Source: Chloroflexia bacterium SDU3-3
GTDB lineage: Bacteria; Chloroflexota; Chloroflexia; Chloroflexales; Roseiflexaceae
DNA: 64,000 nt
Assembly (NCBI GenBank): GCA_009268125.1
Contig: WBOU01000018.1
Coordinates: 87,426 to 151,425 of the forward strand
Direction: 5' to 3'
Below the pieces are notes generated by a model, which was given only the letters and a program-made list of their open reading frames with translations, was not told where the DNA came from and made no database searches. Shown here piece by piece: positions 24,599-33,275 of the stretch; within the stretch, counting starts at the first letter, position 1, and each line of letters opens with the position of its first letter. Position numbers and translations under genes: made by a program.

Positions 24599-25018
24599 GG
24601 AACGATCTGCCGTGGTGCTGGAACGATCTGCAGCGGTGCAAGAAGGATCTGCCGTGGTGGTGGAACGATCTGCCGTGGTGGTGGAACGATCTGCCGTGGT
24701 GGTGGAACGATCTGCCGTGGTGGAGAAACGATCTGCAGCGGTGGTGGAACGATCTGCCGTGGTGCTGGAACGATCTGCAGCGGTGCTGGAACGATCTGCA
24801 GCGGTGCAAGAAGGATCCGCCGTGGTGCAAGAAGGATCTGCAGCGGTGCAAGAAGGATCTGCACCAGTGCAAGAAGGATCTGCAGCGGTGCAAGAAGGAT
24901 CTGCAGCGGTGCAAGAAGGATCTGCAGCGGTGCAAGAACGATCTGCCGTGGTGCAAGAACGATCTGCCGTGGTGCAAGAACGATCTGCCGTGGTGCAAGA
25001 ACGATCTGCCGTGGGGCA
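24599..25018. repeat. 21-bp minisatellite, 20 tandem units
   Basis: Twenty contiguous units of GGAACGATCTGCCGTGGTG(CT/GT) type with no spacers. Two variable positions (CCGTGG or CAGCGG; GGAACG, AGAACG or AGAAGG) alternate in blocks, and the last four units are nearly identical, indicating expansion by slippage or unequal exchange. Because 21 is divisible by 3 and the unit lacks stops, several frames on both strands stay open (heptads such as VVERSAV); none has its own start signals. Confidence 0.95.
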
Positions 25019-25027
25019 GTTTTAGCA

Positions 25028-25065
25028 AAAAGGCGGCCTGGGGATTTCGCCCCAGGCCGCCTTTT
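25028..25065. terminator. Bidirectional intrinsic terminator
   Basis: A 16-bp perfect stem AAAAGGCGGCCTGGGG/CCCCAGGCCGCCTTTT (25028-25043, 25050-25065) with 6-base loop; A and T runs serve both strands. It separates the kinase/minisatellite from convergent glgP. Confidence 0.93.
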
Positions 25066-25079
25066 GCGCTATTGCTGGG

Positions 25080-28000
25080 CTAGATGCCCAGCGCCGTCGT
25101 CACCTCGGCCAGGAACGACTGCTCCTCCAGGCTCATCTTGGTGCCGCCCAGGCCCCAGAACGAGCCTTCGTTGGCGGCGTTGGCCACACGCTCGCCCACC
25201 AGCAGCAGCCAGCGCTTCAGCTCGGCGGCCTGCTGGGCGGTGGCGCGCTGGCCCAGTTGCTCGGCCACCTGGCGGCAGGCCGCCAGCGCCTCGGCGCGCA
25301 GCACCGAGGCGTCGGTGCCCTTCTGCATGCTGATCAGCTGCTCGATCGAGAGCGACTTGCCGGTGCTGCCCTGCAGCATGGTGCGCAGCAGCGTGTTGGC
25401 GGGGAACTTGCGGCCCGCCGAGCGTAGGATGGAGAGGATCATCTCGCCCTCCTGCATGGTGTCGGTCAGGCTGCCCTCGGTGGTGTGCATCATCGCAATG
25501 CCGATCAGGGCGGCGGCGCGGCGGAACTGGTACATGTCCTCGCTGGTGGGCGTGAAGCTGGTGCGCAGCGCGCGGTTGGCCTGCTCGGCCTCCACCTGCT
25601 GCTCGGCCTCGCCCAGCCCAAGCTCGGCCTCCACCGGCGCGATCTTCCAGATCTCATCGCAGTACTGCTGCATCGAGCGGTCCGACGAGAAGAAGCCGCA
25701 GCGGGCCGCGTTGATGATCGACTTGCGCACCCAGCTCTCGCCGTCTCGGTAGGCCTGCTCGGCGACATCTTGGCAGCGGATGTACGACTCGTAGTCGGCC
25801 ATCAGCATGTAGGTGTCCTCGTTCAGCAGGTGGTCAACGATCGGGCGGAACAGGCTGCTGTCGCCGTTCGAGAAGAAGCCGCTGGCGATCTGGTCGATGG
25901 CCTGGCGCAGCTCGCCGTTGCGCTCGTAGTAGCCGCGCGGCCAGTAGCCCTTGGCCTTGTGCTCGAACACCTCCTCGGTGCTCAGGCCGAACAGGAAGAA
26001 GTTCTCCTCGCCCACCATGTCGCGGATCTCGACATTCGCGCCATCCAGCGTGCCGGTGGTCAGCGCGCCGTTCAGGGCGAACTTCATGTTGCTGGTGCCC
26101 GAGGCCTCTTTGCCCGCCATCGAGATCTGCTCGGACAGATCGGCGGCGGGGTAGATCTTCTCGGCCAGCGAGACGTTGTAGTTTGGCAGGAAGACCACCT
26201 TGAGCATGCCGCGGATGTCGGGGTCGTTGTTGATGATCTGGGCCACGTTGTTGATCAGCTTGATGATCAGCTTGGCCATGCGGTAGCCGGGGGCAGCCTT
26301 TGCGCCGAAGATCACCACGCGGGGCGTGACGCTGGCCTCGGGGTCGGCCTTGAGCCGATTGTAGAGCGTGATCACGTGCAGCAGCTTGAGGTGCTGGCGC
26401 TTGTACTCGTGCAGGCGCTTGACCATGATGTCGAAGATCGAGTCGGGGTTGACCAGGATGCCGGTGCGCTGCTGGATGATTGCGGCCAGCTCGACCTTGT
26501 TGGCCTGCTTGATCCGCCACCACTCGGCGCGGAAGGCCGGGTCGTCGGCCAGCGGCTCCAGCTTGCGCAGCTGGTCGAGGTCGGTCAGCCACTCGTCGCC
26601 AATTGTCTCGCTCAGCAGGCTGGCCAGGCGTGGGTTGGCCAGGCGCATGAAGCGGCGCGGTGTGACGCCGTTGGTCTTGTTGTTGAACTTGTGGGGCCAG
26701 AGGTCGTAGAAGTCGTTGAGCACTGTCTCCTGCAGCAGGCGGGTGTGCAGCGCGGCCACGCCGTTGATCGAGTAGCTGCCCACGGCGGCTAGGTGGGCCA
26801 TGCGCACCTGGCGCTCGCCGCCCTCCTCGATGATCGACATGCGGCGCAGGCGGTCGCCGTCGCCGGGGAAGCGGGCGCGCACCTCGGCCAGGAAGCGCTC
26901 GTTGATCTGGTAGATGATCTCTAGGTGGCGCGGCAGCAGGCGCTCGAACAGGCTGACCGACCACTTCTCCAGCGCCTCGGGCATCAGGGTGTGGCAGGTG
27001 TAGGCGAAGGTGCCCTGGGTGATCTTCCAGGCGCGGTCCCAGTCCAGCCCGTGCACATCCACCAGCAGGCGCATCATCTCGGCGATGCCGATGGTGGGGT
27101 GGGTGTCGTTTAGCTGGATGGCGGCGCGGTCGGGCAGGCGGTCGAAGTCGCCCTGGGCCGCCGGGGCGCGCAGGATGTCGGCCAGCGAGCAGGCCACAAA
27201 GAAGTACTGCTGCTCCAGGCGCAGCTGCTTGCCCTGCGGGGTCGAGTCCTCGGGGTAGAGCACCTTCGAGATGTTTTCGGAGCGGGTCTTGTCCTCCACG
27301 GCGCGCTCGTAGTCGCCCGCGTTGAACGACTGGAGGTTGAAGGAGTGGTTGGCTTTGGCGCTCCACAGGCGCAGGGTGTTGACATTGCCGGTGCGGTAGC
27401 CGGGCACCATCATGTTGTAGGGCACGCCCAGCACGCTGCGCGCGTGCTTCCAGCGGCGGCGCAGGCGGCCAAACTCGTCGGTGTAGCTCTCCACCGTGCC
27501 GCCGAAGCCGATCTCGATCTCGGTGTCGGGGTGGGGGAACTCCCAGGGGTTGCCGCGCTTGAGCCACTCGTCGGGGTGCTCGGTCTGCCAGCCGTCCTGG
27601 AAGCTCTGCTGGAAGATGCCGTACTCGTAGCGGATGCCGTAGCCGATGCTGGGCATCTTGAGCGTGGCCAGCGAGTCGAGGAAGCAGGCGGCCAGCCGCC
27701 CCAGGCCGCCGTTGCCCAGGCCTGGCTCGGCCTCTTGCGCGGCGATCTCGTCCATGTTCAGGCCCAGCTCGGCCATGGCCTGCTTGGCGGTCTCGGTCAG
27801 GCCGGTGTTGAGCAGGGCGTTTTCGAGCTGGCGGCCCAGCAGGTACTCGGCGGAGAGGTAGTAGATCGTCTTGGCGTTTGCCGCCGCGTAGGTGTGCAGC
27901 GTCTTCAGCCAGCGCTGGATGAGCCGATCGCGCACCGTGTAGCTGAGCGCCATGTACTGATCGTTCGGCGTGGCGAAGCTGATGTCTTTGCCCTGCAGGT

Positions 28001-28082
28001 AGGCTAGGTTGTCCAGAAAGGCGCGCTTGAAGGTATCGACGGTCATACCTGTGCGGGTATGGACCTCACGCTGTGCCGTCAT
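25080..28082 (-). CDS. glgP: Glycogen/alpha-glucan phosphorylase with C-terminal extension
   Basis: A 1000-residue cytoplasmic enzyme that releases glucose-1-phosphate from glycogen or maltodextrin using pyridoxal phosphate. N-terminal [13 protein letters not shown] and [19 protein letters not shown], the mid-region [16 protein letters not shown], and [17 protein letters not shown] with the PLP-binding lysine are all present, giving a complete catalytic core of about 830 residues. About 165 additional residues (from [15 protein letters not shown] on) form a helical Ala/Gln/Leu-rich extension not seen in typical GlgP; its role is unknown. Start ATG 28082 has CGAGGAGAC upstream; a 7-bp hairpin (28119-28135) lies in the leader. 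Confidence 0.95.
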   Translation of the reverse strand: MTAQREVHTRTGMTVDTFKRAFLDNLAYLQGKDISFATPNDQYMALSYTVRDRLIQRWLKTLHTYAAANAKTIYYLSAEYLLGRQLENALLNTGLTETAKQAMAELGLNMDEIAAQEAEPGLGNGGLGRLAACFLDSLATLKMPSIGYGIRYEYGIFQQSFQDGWQTEHPDEWLKRGNPWEFPHPDTEIEIGFGGTVESYTDEFGRLRRRWKHARSVLGVPYNMMVPGYRTGNVNTLRLWSAKANHSFNLQSFNAGDYERAVEDKTRSENISKVLYPEDSTPQGKQLRLEQQYFFVACSLADILRAPAAQGDFDRLPDRAAIQLNDTHPTIGIAEMMRLLVDVHGLDWDRAWKITQGTFAYTCHTLMPEALEKWSVSLFERLLPRHLEIIYQINERFLAEVRARFPGDGDRLRRMSIIEEGGERQVRMAHLAAVGSYSINGVAALHTRLLQETVLNDFYDLWPHKFNNKTNGVTPRRFMRLANPRLASLLSETIGDEWLTDLDQLRKLEPLADDPAFRAEWWRIKQANKVELAAIIQQRTGILVNPDSIFDIMVKRLHEYKRQHLKLLHVITLYNRLKADPEASVTPRVVIFGAKAAPGYRMAKLIIKLINNVAQIINNDPDIRGMLKVVFLPNYNVSLAEKIYPAADLSEQISMAGKEASGTSNMKFALNGALTTGTLDGANVEIRDMVGEENFFLFGLSTEEVFEHKAKGYWPRGYYERNGELRQAIDQIASGFFSNGDSSLFRPIVDHLLNEDTYMLMADYESYIRCQDVAEQAYRDGESWVRKSIINAARCGFFSSDRSMQQYCDEIWKIAPVEAELGLGEAEQQVEAEQANRALRTSFTPTSEDMYQFRRAAALIGIAMMHTTEGSLTDTMQEGEMILSILRSAGRKFPANTLLRTMLQGSTGKSLSIEQLISMQKGTDASVLRAEALAACRQVAEQLGQRATAQQAAELKRWLLLVGERVANAANEGSFWGLGGTKMSLEEQSFLAEVTTALGI

Positions 28083-28267
28083 GCTGTCTCCTCGTAAGCC
28101 TAAAGATTCAAACAGATACCGTAGCAGTGCTACGGCAGGTGCTGCGTCGCTATAGGAGCTAAACCGGTTAACCCCATACTAGTATAGGATGCTTGCTGGT
28201 GGCGTGCAACTGGCGCACGGTAGCGAAGCCAAAACCGCCGCGCCTGCGCTGGGCGGGCGTGCGCTTG

Positions 28268-28276
28268 TGTTATAAT
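28268..28276 (+). promoter_or_regulatory. Extended -10 promoter of efp
   Basis: TGTTATAAT: perfect TATAAT at 28271-28276 with TGn extension, about 80 bases before the efp ATG; no clear -35. Confidence 0.6.
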
Positions 28277-28356
28277 GCCCGCTTGGTATACCAGGGCAGC
28301 AAGGCACCCGATGCTGCCACCCGTACTGTGTATCGTAACACGTTGAGAACGGACGA

Positions 28357-28917
28357 ATGATTACAACAAGCGAACTAAAAAAAGGCGTTGTGCTACTTAT
28401 GGAAGGCGATCTGCTGCGGATCGCCGACTTTCAGCATGTGAAGCAGGGCCGAGGCAGCGCCTACGTGCGCCTGACGCTTCGCAACGTGCGCTCGGGCGCG
28501 ACGGTGACGAAGACTGTGCAGGCGGGCGAGAAGTTTGACACCGCCGATCTGGATGTGCGCAAGGTGCAGTACCTCTACCGTGAGGGCGACGACTTCTACT
28601 TCATGGACAACGAGACCTTCGAGCAGCCGATCGTGCCCGCCGCGATCATCGGCGACGCGGCCAGCTACATCCGCGAGGATGACACGGTCTCGCTGCTGAC
28701 ATACGAGGGCGAGGTGCTGGACATCTCGCTGCCGCCCAGCGTGGTGCTAGAGGTGGCCGAGACCGAGCCGGGTTACAAGGGCGACACCGCCTCGGGCGCT
28801 ATGAAGCCCGCGATCATGTCCACCGGCCTGCGGGTGATGGTCCCGCTGTTTGTGGGCGTGGGCGAGCAGCTGCGGGTGGACACGCGCACGGGCGCCTACA
28901 TCGAGCGCGTCGGCTAG
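28357..28917 (+). CDS. efp: Elongation factor P
   Basis: A 186-residue three-domain tRNA-mimic that rescues ribosomes stalled at proline stretches. The KOW-like domain begins MITTSELKKGVVLLM. The tip loop HVKQGRGSAYVR puts an arginine (R32) at the place where some bacteria have a modifiable lysine. The C-terminal OB fold ends with the signature GDTASGAMKPAIMSTGL and LRVDTRTGAYIERVG. Length and spacing are normal. It is followed by a hairpin (28932-28961) and then accB on the same strand. Confidence 0.97.
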   Translation: MITTSELKKGVVLLMEGDLLRIADFQHVKQGRGSAYVRLTLRNVRSGATVTKTVQAGEKFDTADLDVRKVQYLYREGDDFYFMDNETFEQPIVPAAIIGDAASYIREDDTVSLLTYEGEVLDISLPPSVVLEVAETEPGYKGDTASGAMKPAIMSTGLRVMVPLFVGVGEQLRVDTRTGAYIERVG

Positions 28918-28931
28918 AGGGCTTGCACAGG

Positions 28932-28961
28932 GCCAGGGCGCACCGGCTGGCGCGCCCTGGC
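28932..28961 (+). terminator. Hairpin after efp
   Basis: 10-bp perfect arms GCCAGGGCGC/GCGCCCTGGC with a 10-base loop, 15 bases after the efp stop; the T-tract is weak, so partial termination or RNA processing is possible. Confidence 0.5.
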
Positions 28962-29004
28962 AGCGCTATTCCGACTGTTGTTTTTGAACTTTTGCGGAGC
29001 GACC

Positions 29005-29517
29005 ATGACCGACATGCCCCAGGATCAGCAGGGATCAGCCGATGAGTTTGGCCTCGAGGCCGTGCGCGAGCTGCTGCGCCTGATCAGCGCCACCGATGTG
29101 ACCGAGATTCAGATCGAGCGCGGCGCGACCAAGCTGCATATCAAACGTGGCCAGCAGGTGGCTGCCGCCCCTGCGCCCAGCTTCGCCCCCGCACCCAGCT
29201 CTACCGCAGCCGCCGCGCCTGCCGCCGCGCCCGCCGCTGGCCACGCCGCGCCTGCTGAATACGAGCCGCCAGCGGGCAGCTCGACGATCGTATCGCCGAT
29301 GGTCGGCACCTTCTACTCGGCCAGCACGCCCAAAGACCCCGCGTTTGTGAACGAGGGCGACCTCATCCAGGCGGGCGATGTGGTGGGTATCGTCGAGGCG
29401 ATGAAGATTATGAACGAGGTCGATAGCGAGTTCTCGGGCCGGATCGCGCGAATCTTGGTGACGAACGGCCAGCCGGTCGAGTACGGCCAGCCGCTCATGA
29501 TCATCGAGCCAGCCTAG
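29005..29517 (+). CDS. accB: Biotin carboxyl carrier protein of acetyl-CoA carboxylase
   Basis: A 170-residue carrier that presents biotin for carboxylation in fatty-acid synthesis. The N-terminus carries the AccB-type helix ELLRLISATDVTEIQIERGATKLHIKR, followed by an Ala/Pro linker (about residues 55-90) and the biotinyl domain with SPMVGTFYSA and EAMKIMNEV, whose lysine receives biotin. ATG 29005 is preceded by GCGGAG; a TTG at 28978 would add nine hydrophobic residues. The carboxylase subunit gene accC is not adjacent. Confidence 0.95.
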   Translation: MTDMPQDQQGSADEFGLEAVRELLRLISATDVTEIQIERGATKLHIKRGQQVAAAPAPSFAPAPSSTAAAAPAAAPAAGHAAPAEYEPPAGSSTIVSPMVGTFYSASTPKDPAFVNEGDLIQAGDVVGIVEAMKIMNEVDSEFSGRIARILVTNGQPVEYGQPLMIIEPA

Positions 29518-29577
29518 CCGCACCCCCTATCTACATGCAGGGCGCAGGGCTGCCTGTGCCGCTGCATCTTTTTTTCT

Positions 29578-30771
29578 ATGCAGATTCTTTCGGTCTCTCA
29601 TCTGAACAGCTACCTGCGCGAGCTGATCGACGCCGACCCCATCCTCAGCGATGTGTGGGTCGAGGGCGAGATCTTCGACTTTAAGCAGGCGTCGTCGGGC
29701 CACTGGTACTTCTCGCTGAAAGAGGGCGAGGCCACATTGGCGGCGGCGTGCTGGCGCTCGAACGTGGCGCGGATCGGCTACCGCCCGCAGAATGGCGAGG
29801 CCGTGCTGGCCCACGGGCGGGTGGGCTTCTACGAGGCCAGCGGCAAGCTGCAGCTGTATGTCGACATGATCCGCCCTTCTGGGGTGGGCCTGCTGCACGC
29901 CCGCTTCGAGGAGCTGAAGGCGCGCCTGGGCGCAGAGGGTCTGTTCGACGCCTCGCGCAAGCGCGAGCTGCCCGGACTGCCACGCCGGATCGGCGTGGCC
30001 ACCTCGCCCACCGGCTCGGTCATCCGCGACATCGAGAACGTGCTGCGGCGGCGCTACCCGCTGGCCCAGCTGGTGCTGGCCCCCTGCAAGGTGCAGGGCG
30101 ACGGCGCCGCCGACTCGGTGGTGGAGGCGCTCTACGCGCTGTACGATCAGGCGGTGGATGTGATCATCGTGGCGCGCGGCGGCGGCTCCGCCGAGGATCT
30201 GTGGTGCTTCAACGAGGAGGTGGTGGCGCGGGCGGTCTACGCCAGCCCGGTGCCGGTGATCAGCGGCGTGGGCCACGAGACCGACGTGACGATCATCGAC
30301 TACGTGGCCGACCTGCGTGCCCCCACGCCCAGCGCCGCCGCCGAGCTGGTGGCCCCCGAGATCGACGCGCTGGCCGCCGCCGCCGAGGACATGCGCCTGC
30401 GCATGGAGCAGGCCCTGCGCGAGCAGATCCGCCAGGCCCGCGACGAGGTGGCGGGCGTGCGCCGCCGCATGGAGTCGGCCTCGCCGCTGGCCCGCGTGAT
30501 GCGCGACCGCCAGACCATCGACAACCTGCAGCGGCGCATGGCGGCCTCGCTGGGCCACCGGATCAGCCTGGGCCGCGCGCGCGTGGATGGCCTGCGCGCC
30601 CACCTGACCGCGCTCAGCCCCCAGGCCACGCTCGATCGCGGCTACGCCGTGGTGCGCCGCCTGGCCGATGGCGCGGTGGTGACCGACCCCGCGCAGGTCG
30701 CCCCCGGCGAGCCGCTGGAGATTACGGTGCGCCATGGTACTTTTGGGGCATCTTCCGATTCGCAGGCTTGA
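29578..30771 (+). CDS. xseA: Exodeoxyribonuclease VII large subunit
   Basis: A 397-residue catalytic subunit that degrades single-stranded DNA from either end together with XseB. Residues 1-100 are the OB-fold (VSHLNSYLRELIDADPILSDVWVEGE, SGHWYFSLKE). The catalytic core includes RIGVATSPTGSVIRDI, IIVARGGGSAEDLWCFNEE and GHETDVTIIDYVADLRAPTPSAAAE. A helical C-terminus ends with LDRGYAVVRR...EPLEITVRHG. Start is ATG at 29578 just after a TTTTTTTCT stretch without a strong ribosome site. xseB follows 102 bases later. Confidence 0.96.
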   Translation: MQILSVSHLNSYLRELIDADPILSDVWVEGEIFDFKQASSGHWYFSLKEGEATLAAACWRSNVARIGYRPQNGEAVLAHGRVGFYEASGKLQLYVDMIRPSGVGLLHARFEELKARLGAEGLFDASRKRELPGLPRRIGVATSPTGSVIRDIENVLRRRYPLAQLVLAPCKVQGDGAADSVVEALYALYDQAVDVIIVARGGGSAEDLWCFNEEVVARAVYASPVPVISGVGHETDVTIIDYVADLRAPTPSAAAELVAPEIDALAAAAEDMRLRMEQALREQIRQARDEVAGVRRRMESASPLARVMRDRQTIDNLQRRMAASLGHRISLGRARVDGLRAHLTALSPQATLDRGYAVVRRLADGAVVTDPAQVAPGEPLEITVRHGTFGASSDSQA

Positions 30772-30873
30772 CAACCCCCCGCAGGCCAACTAGAGTGCAT
30801 ACAGGACTTTTTCTGGCTTCCCAATGCACTGGGCCGCGCCTGGTTGTTATGGCATAGGCATACGAGGAATGAC

Positions 30874-31092
30874 ATGACAACACCCACCGAGGTGCAGACC
30901 TACGAGACCTGCTACACCCGCATGCAGGAGATCGTGGCGCGGCTGGAGGCGGGCGAGCTGCCGCTGGCCGAGGCCATGGCGCTCTACGAGGAGGGCACGC
31001 GGCTGGCCGCCACCTGCCAGCAGCTGCTCGACGCCGCCGAGCTGCGCATCCAAGAGCTTCGCATTGGGGGGGCCGCCAGCTCCGAGGAGTAA
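30874..31092 (+). CDS. xseB: Exodeoxyribonuclease VII small subunit
   Basis: A 72-residue helical subunit with the standard XseB pattern YETCYTRMQEIVARLEAGELPLAEAMALYEEG, and TCQQLLDAAELRIQ. It forms the multi-copy arm of ExoVII. ATG 30874 with GAGGAATG upstream is preferred to an upstream start at 30844. The stop is only 3 bases before the next start, so the membrane protein gene is in the same operon. Confidence 0.93.
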   Translation: MTTPTEVQTYETCYTRMQEIVARLEAGELPLAEAMALYEEGTRLAATCQQLLDAAELRIQELRIGGAASSEE

Positions 31093-31095
31093 TCG

Positions 31096-32988
31096 ATGGT
31101 TGCCGAACAGACACACCGCTACCCGCGCTGGATTACGTTTTCGATCGAGGTGCTGTGTGCCCTGCTTGTGGGCGGCACGACGCTGCTCGCTGGGCGCGAT
31201 ATACTGCGCTACATCTGGTCTACCTACGATTTAGATCTGTCGATCTCGCGCTACCTGCCCTGGTTCACCGATGTGGTGACGGCGCTGGGCGGCGGCGCGA
31301 CCAACCATGGCCTCTTCAGCCCCACCGCGCTGCTGCCCTCGCTCACATGGTGGATGCTGGCCCTGCTGTTCTCGCTGCTGGCCCGCAACAGCCTGCCCAC
31401 CATCCGCACCAGCCCGCGCGGCATGCTGGTGGAGTTCTCTGGCGGCTGGCTGCCCATCCCCTGGGAGTCGCTGACGGCGATCAAGGTGACCGAGGACTTT
31501 GGGGCCGAGCGCTTCGTGCTGTTTGCCGAGGCCAGCAAGGACTACCTGACCGGCTGGCATCGGCTCTATGGCTTCCTCTACCGCTTTAGCCTGCGGCGCG
31601 GCTTCCTGATCACCTCGGCCATCCAGAACTTCGACGGCCTGGTGAAGACGCTGCTCAGCGAGACCGACCGTGTGGCCCGGGCCCTCGACCGCATCAACAC
31701 GGTCAAGCTGCAGGAGAACACCGCCTCGCCGCTGTTCCGCTTTATGCTTGGCCCGGCGTCGTTTTTCAGCCGCCGCGATAGCAGCGAGGAGGGTGTGGCC
31801 TTCTCGGCTGGGCCGGTCTCTGGGCCCATCCGCGGCAGCTACCCGGCGCGGATCTCGGGCCTGTTCACCTGGGGTGCGATGCTGCTGGCCGTGCTCACGC
31901 TGGTGCGCTATGTGATCTACTGGCTGGAGTTCCTGGCGCTCACCTTCACCGATCTGCTGCGGCTGCCGGTCTTCGACCGCCTGATGGTGACCCAGCAGCA
32001 GACGCTCGCGCCGTGGTGGCTGCTGGTGGCCGCCCACCTGATGGCGATCGCGATGTTTAGCTTGCTGATCGCGCTGCGCCACACCCTGCCCGAGATCGAG
32101 GCGCGGGCCGAGGGGCTGGCGGTGCGCCACTTCAATCGCTGGATCGTGCTGCCCTGGGCGCGGATCGCGGCGATCAAGGTGACCGAGCTTTCGGAAGATA
32201 GCCAGGTGGTGCTGATCCAGGCCAGCGGCGGGCTGCCGCCATCCACGCGGTTTGCCAGCCTGCTCTACGATGGCTCGTTCAAACCGGGCGTGCTGCTCAC
32301 CTCGGCGATTAGCTCGTTCGAGCCGCTGCTGCAGCGCGTGGTGCTGGAGGTGACGCGGAATCAGAGCGGCCAGGTTGATCTGGATGACTCGCCGATCTTC
32401 CAGAGCGACGCCTACTCGCCGCTGCTGTTCACCAGCATGCGGGCCGCCGCGTCGATCGACCGCCAGATCGAGGACATCCGCGAGACCAACGATACCACCG
32501 CGATCAGCACGCCGCGCCTGCTGCGCGCGGCCAACCCCATGCTGTGGCTCGCGGTGCTGCCCGCGCTGCTGGGCTTCGCCGAGCGCTCCATCCACCGGGC
32601 GCTGCTGCCCAGCCCAGCCCTGATCGTGATGTGCCTGCTGATTGTGGTGATCGGCATGATCGAGTGGCCGGTGGTGGCGCTGGCGGCCGAGACGTACGAC
32701 GAGATGTCGGGCGGCGGCGAGGAGGGGCACCGGCCTTTCTACCTCTACCCCACCACGCAGATCCCGCGCGCGCTGCCGCTGCTGGGCGCGCTGATCCTCA
32801 CGCTGCTGGGCGTCCCGGCGCTGCCCGCGCTGCTGTGGCTAGGCGCGATCGGCTGGTCGTTCATGCTGGCGGCGGGGCTGTGGGGCACGCTCTACGACTG
32901 GCGCGGCAGCCAGCTGCTGCTGGGCGGTGCCATCCCGGCGATCTTCCAGATGCTGGTGCTGTTTGTCTATATGTTTGCGCTGCGCTAG
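31096..32988 (+). CDS. Multi-pass membrane protein with two PH-like repeats
   Basis: A 630-residue protein of unknown function. Hydrophobic helices occur near residues 15-35, 80-100, 255-285, 310-335, 475-515 and 540-630. Two soluble segments are clearly related to each other: around 110 (LPTIRTSPRGMLVEF, IPWESLTAIKVTEDFGAERFVLFAEAS) and around 333 (LPEIEARAEGLAVRHF, LPWARIAAIKVTELSEDSQVVLIQAS). They have the strand pattern of bacterial PH-like domains, each preceded by membrane helices, so the protein arose by internal duplication. It is translated right behind xseB, and the palindromic terminator follows. No pathway is indicated. Confidence 0.75.
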   Translation: MVAEQTHRYPRWITFSIEVLCALLVGGTTLLAGRDILRYIWSTYDLDLSISRYLPWFTDVVTALGGGATNHGLFSPTALLPSLTWWMLALLFSLLARNSLPTIRTSPRGMLVEFSGGWLPIPWESLTAIKVTEDFGAERFVLFAEASKDYLTGWHRLYGFLYRFSLRRGFLITSAIQNFDGLVKTLLSETDRVARALDRINTVKLQENTASPLFRFMLGPASFFSRRDSSEEGVAFSAGPVSGPIRGSYPARISGLFTWGAMLLAVLTLVRYVIYWLEFLALTFTDLLRLPVFDRLMVTQQQTLAPWWLLVAAHLMAIAMFSLLIALRHTLPEIEARAEGLAVRHFNRWIVLPWARIAAIKVTELSEDSQVVLIQASGGLPPSTRFASLLYDGSFKPGVLLTSAISSFEPLLQRVVLEVTRNQSGQVDLDDSPIFQSDAYSPLLFTSMRAAASIDRQIEDIRETNDTTAISTPRLLRAANPMLWLAVLPALLGFAERSIHRALLPSPALIVMCLLIVVIGMIEWPVVALAAETYDEMSGGGEEGHRPFYLYPTTQIPRALPLLGALILTLLGVPALPALLWLGAIGWSFMLAAGLWGTLYDWRGSQLLLGGAIPAIFQMLVLFVYMFALR

Positions 32989-33002
32989 GGCGGGGCACAA
33001 GC

Positions 33003-33044
33003 GCACAAAGGGGGAGGCCGCATATGCGGCCTCCCCCTTTGTGC
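33003..33044. terminator. Perfect 42-bp palindromic terminator
   Basis: 21-bp arms without a loop (GCACAAAGGGGGAGGCCGC and its complement), located after the membrane protein stop and upstream of the convergent amidohydrolase. Confidence 0.8.
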
Positions 33045-33275
33045 ATGGTATGCTCTGCCGCTAGGCGGCCCTTCGGCGCTGTTGCGGCTATGCTAGGCCA
33101 ACAAGGTCATCGGTGCTGTCGGGGCGGGTCGCGTGCCCGCCCGCGCTGCTCGCATCGATAGCATCGAAACCTGCTGAGGGCGTTGCCGCCTTCGATCCCC
33201 TAAGGTAGGCTGACAAGCACGGAGCCAGGGTTCCCTGGCTCCGACGCCCCCTGTTTACGCCGCTGGGCCGCGCCG

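Noticed and set aside
24570..25025. Open frames of 150-220 codons on both strands across the first minisatellite
   Set aside because: A 21-bp stop-free unit keeps frames open automatically; no start site, ribosome site or non-repeat domain supports a protein.
28357..28917. Unusual arginine at the EF-P tip
   Set aside because: An arginine at this position also occurs in other bacteria, for example Thermus, so it is not remarkable by itself.
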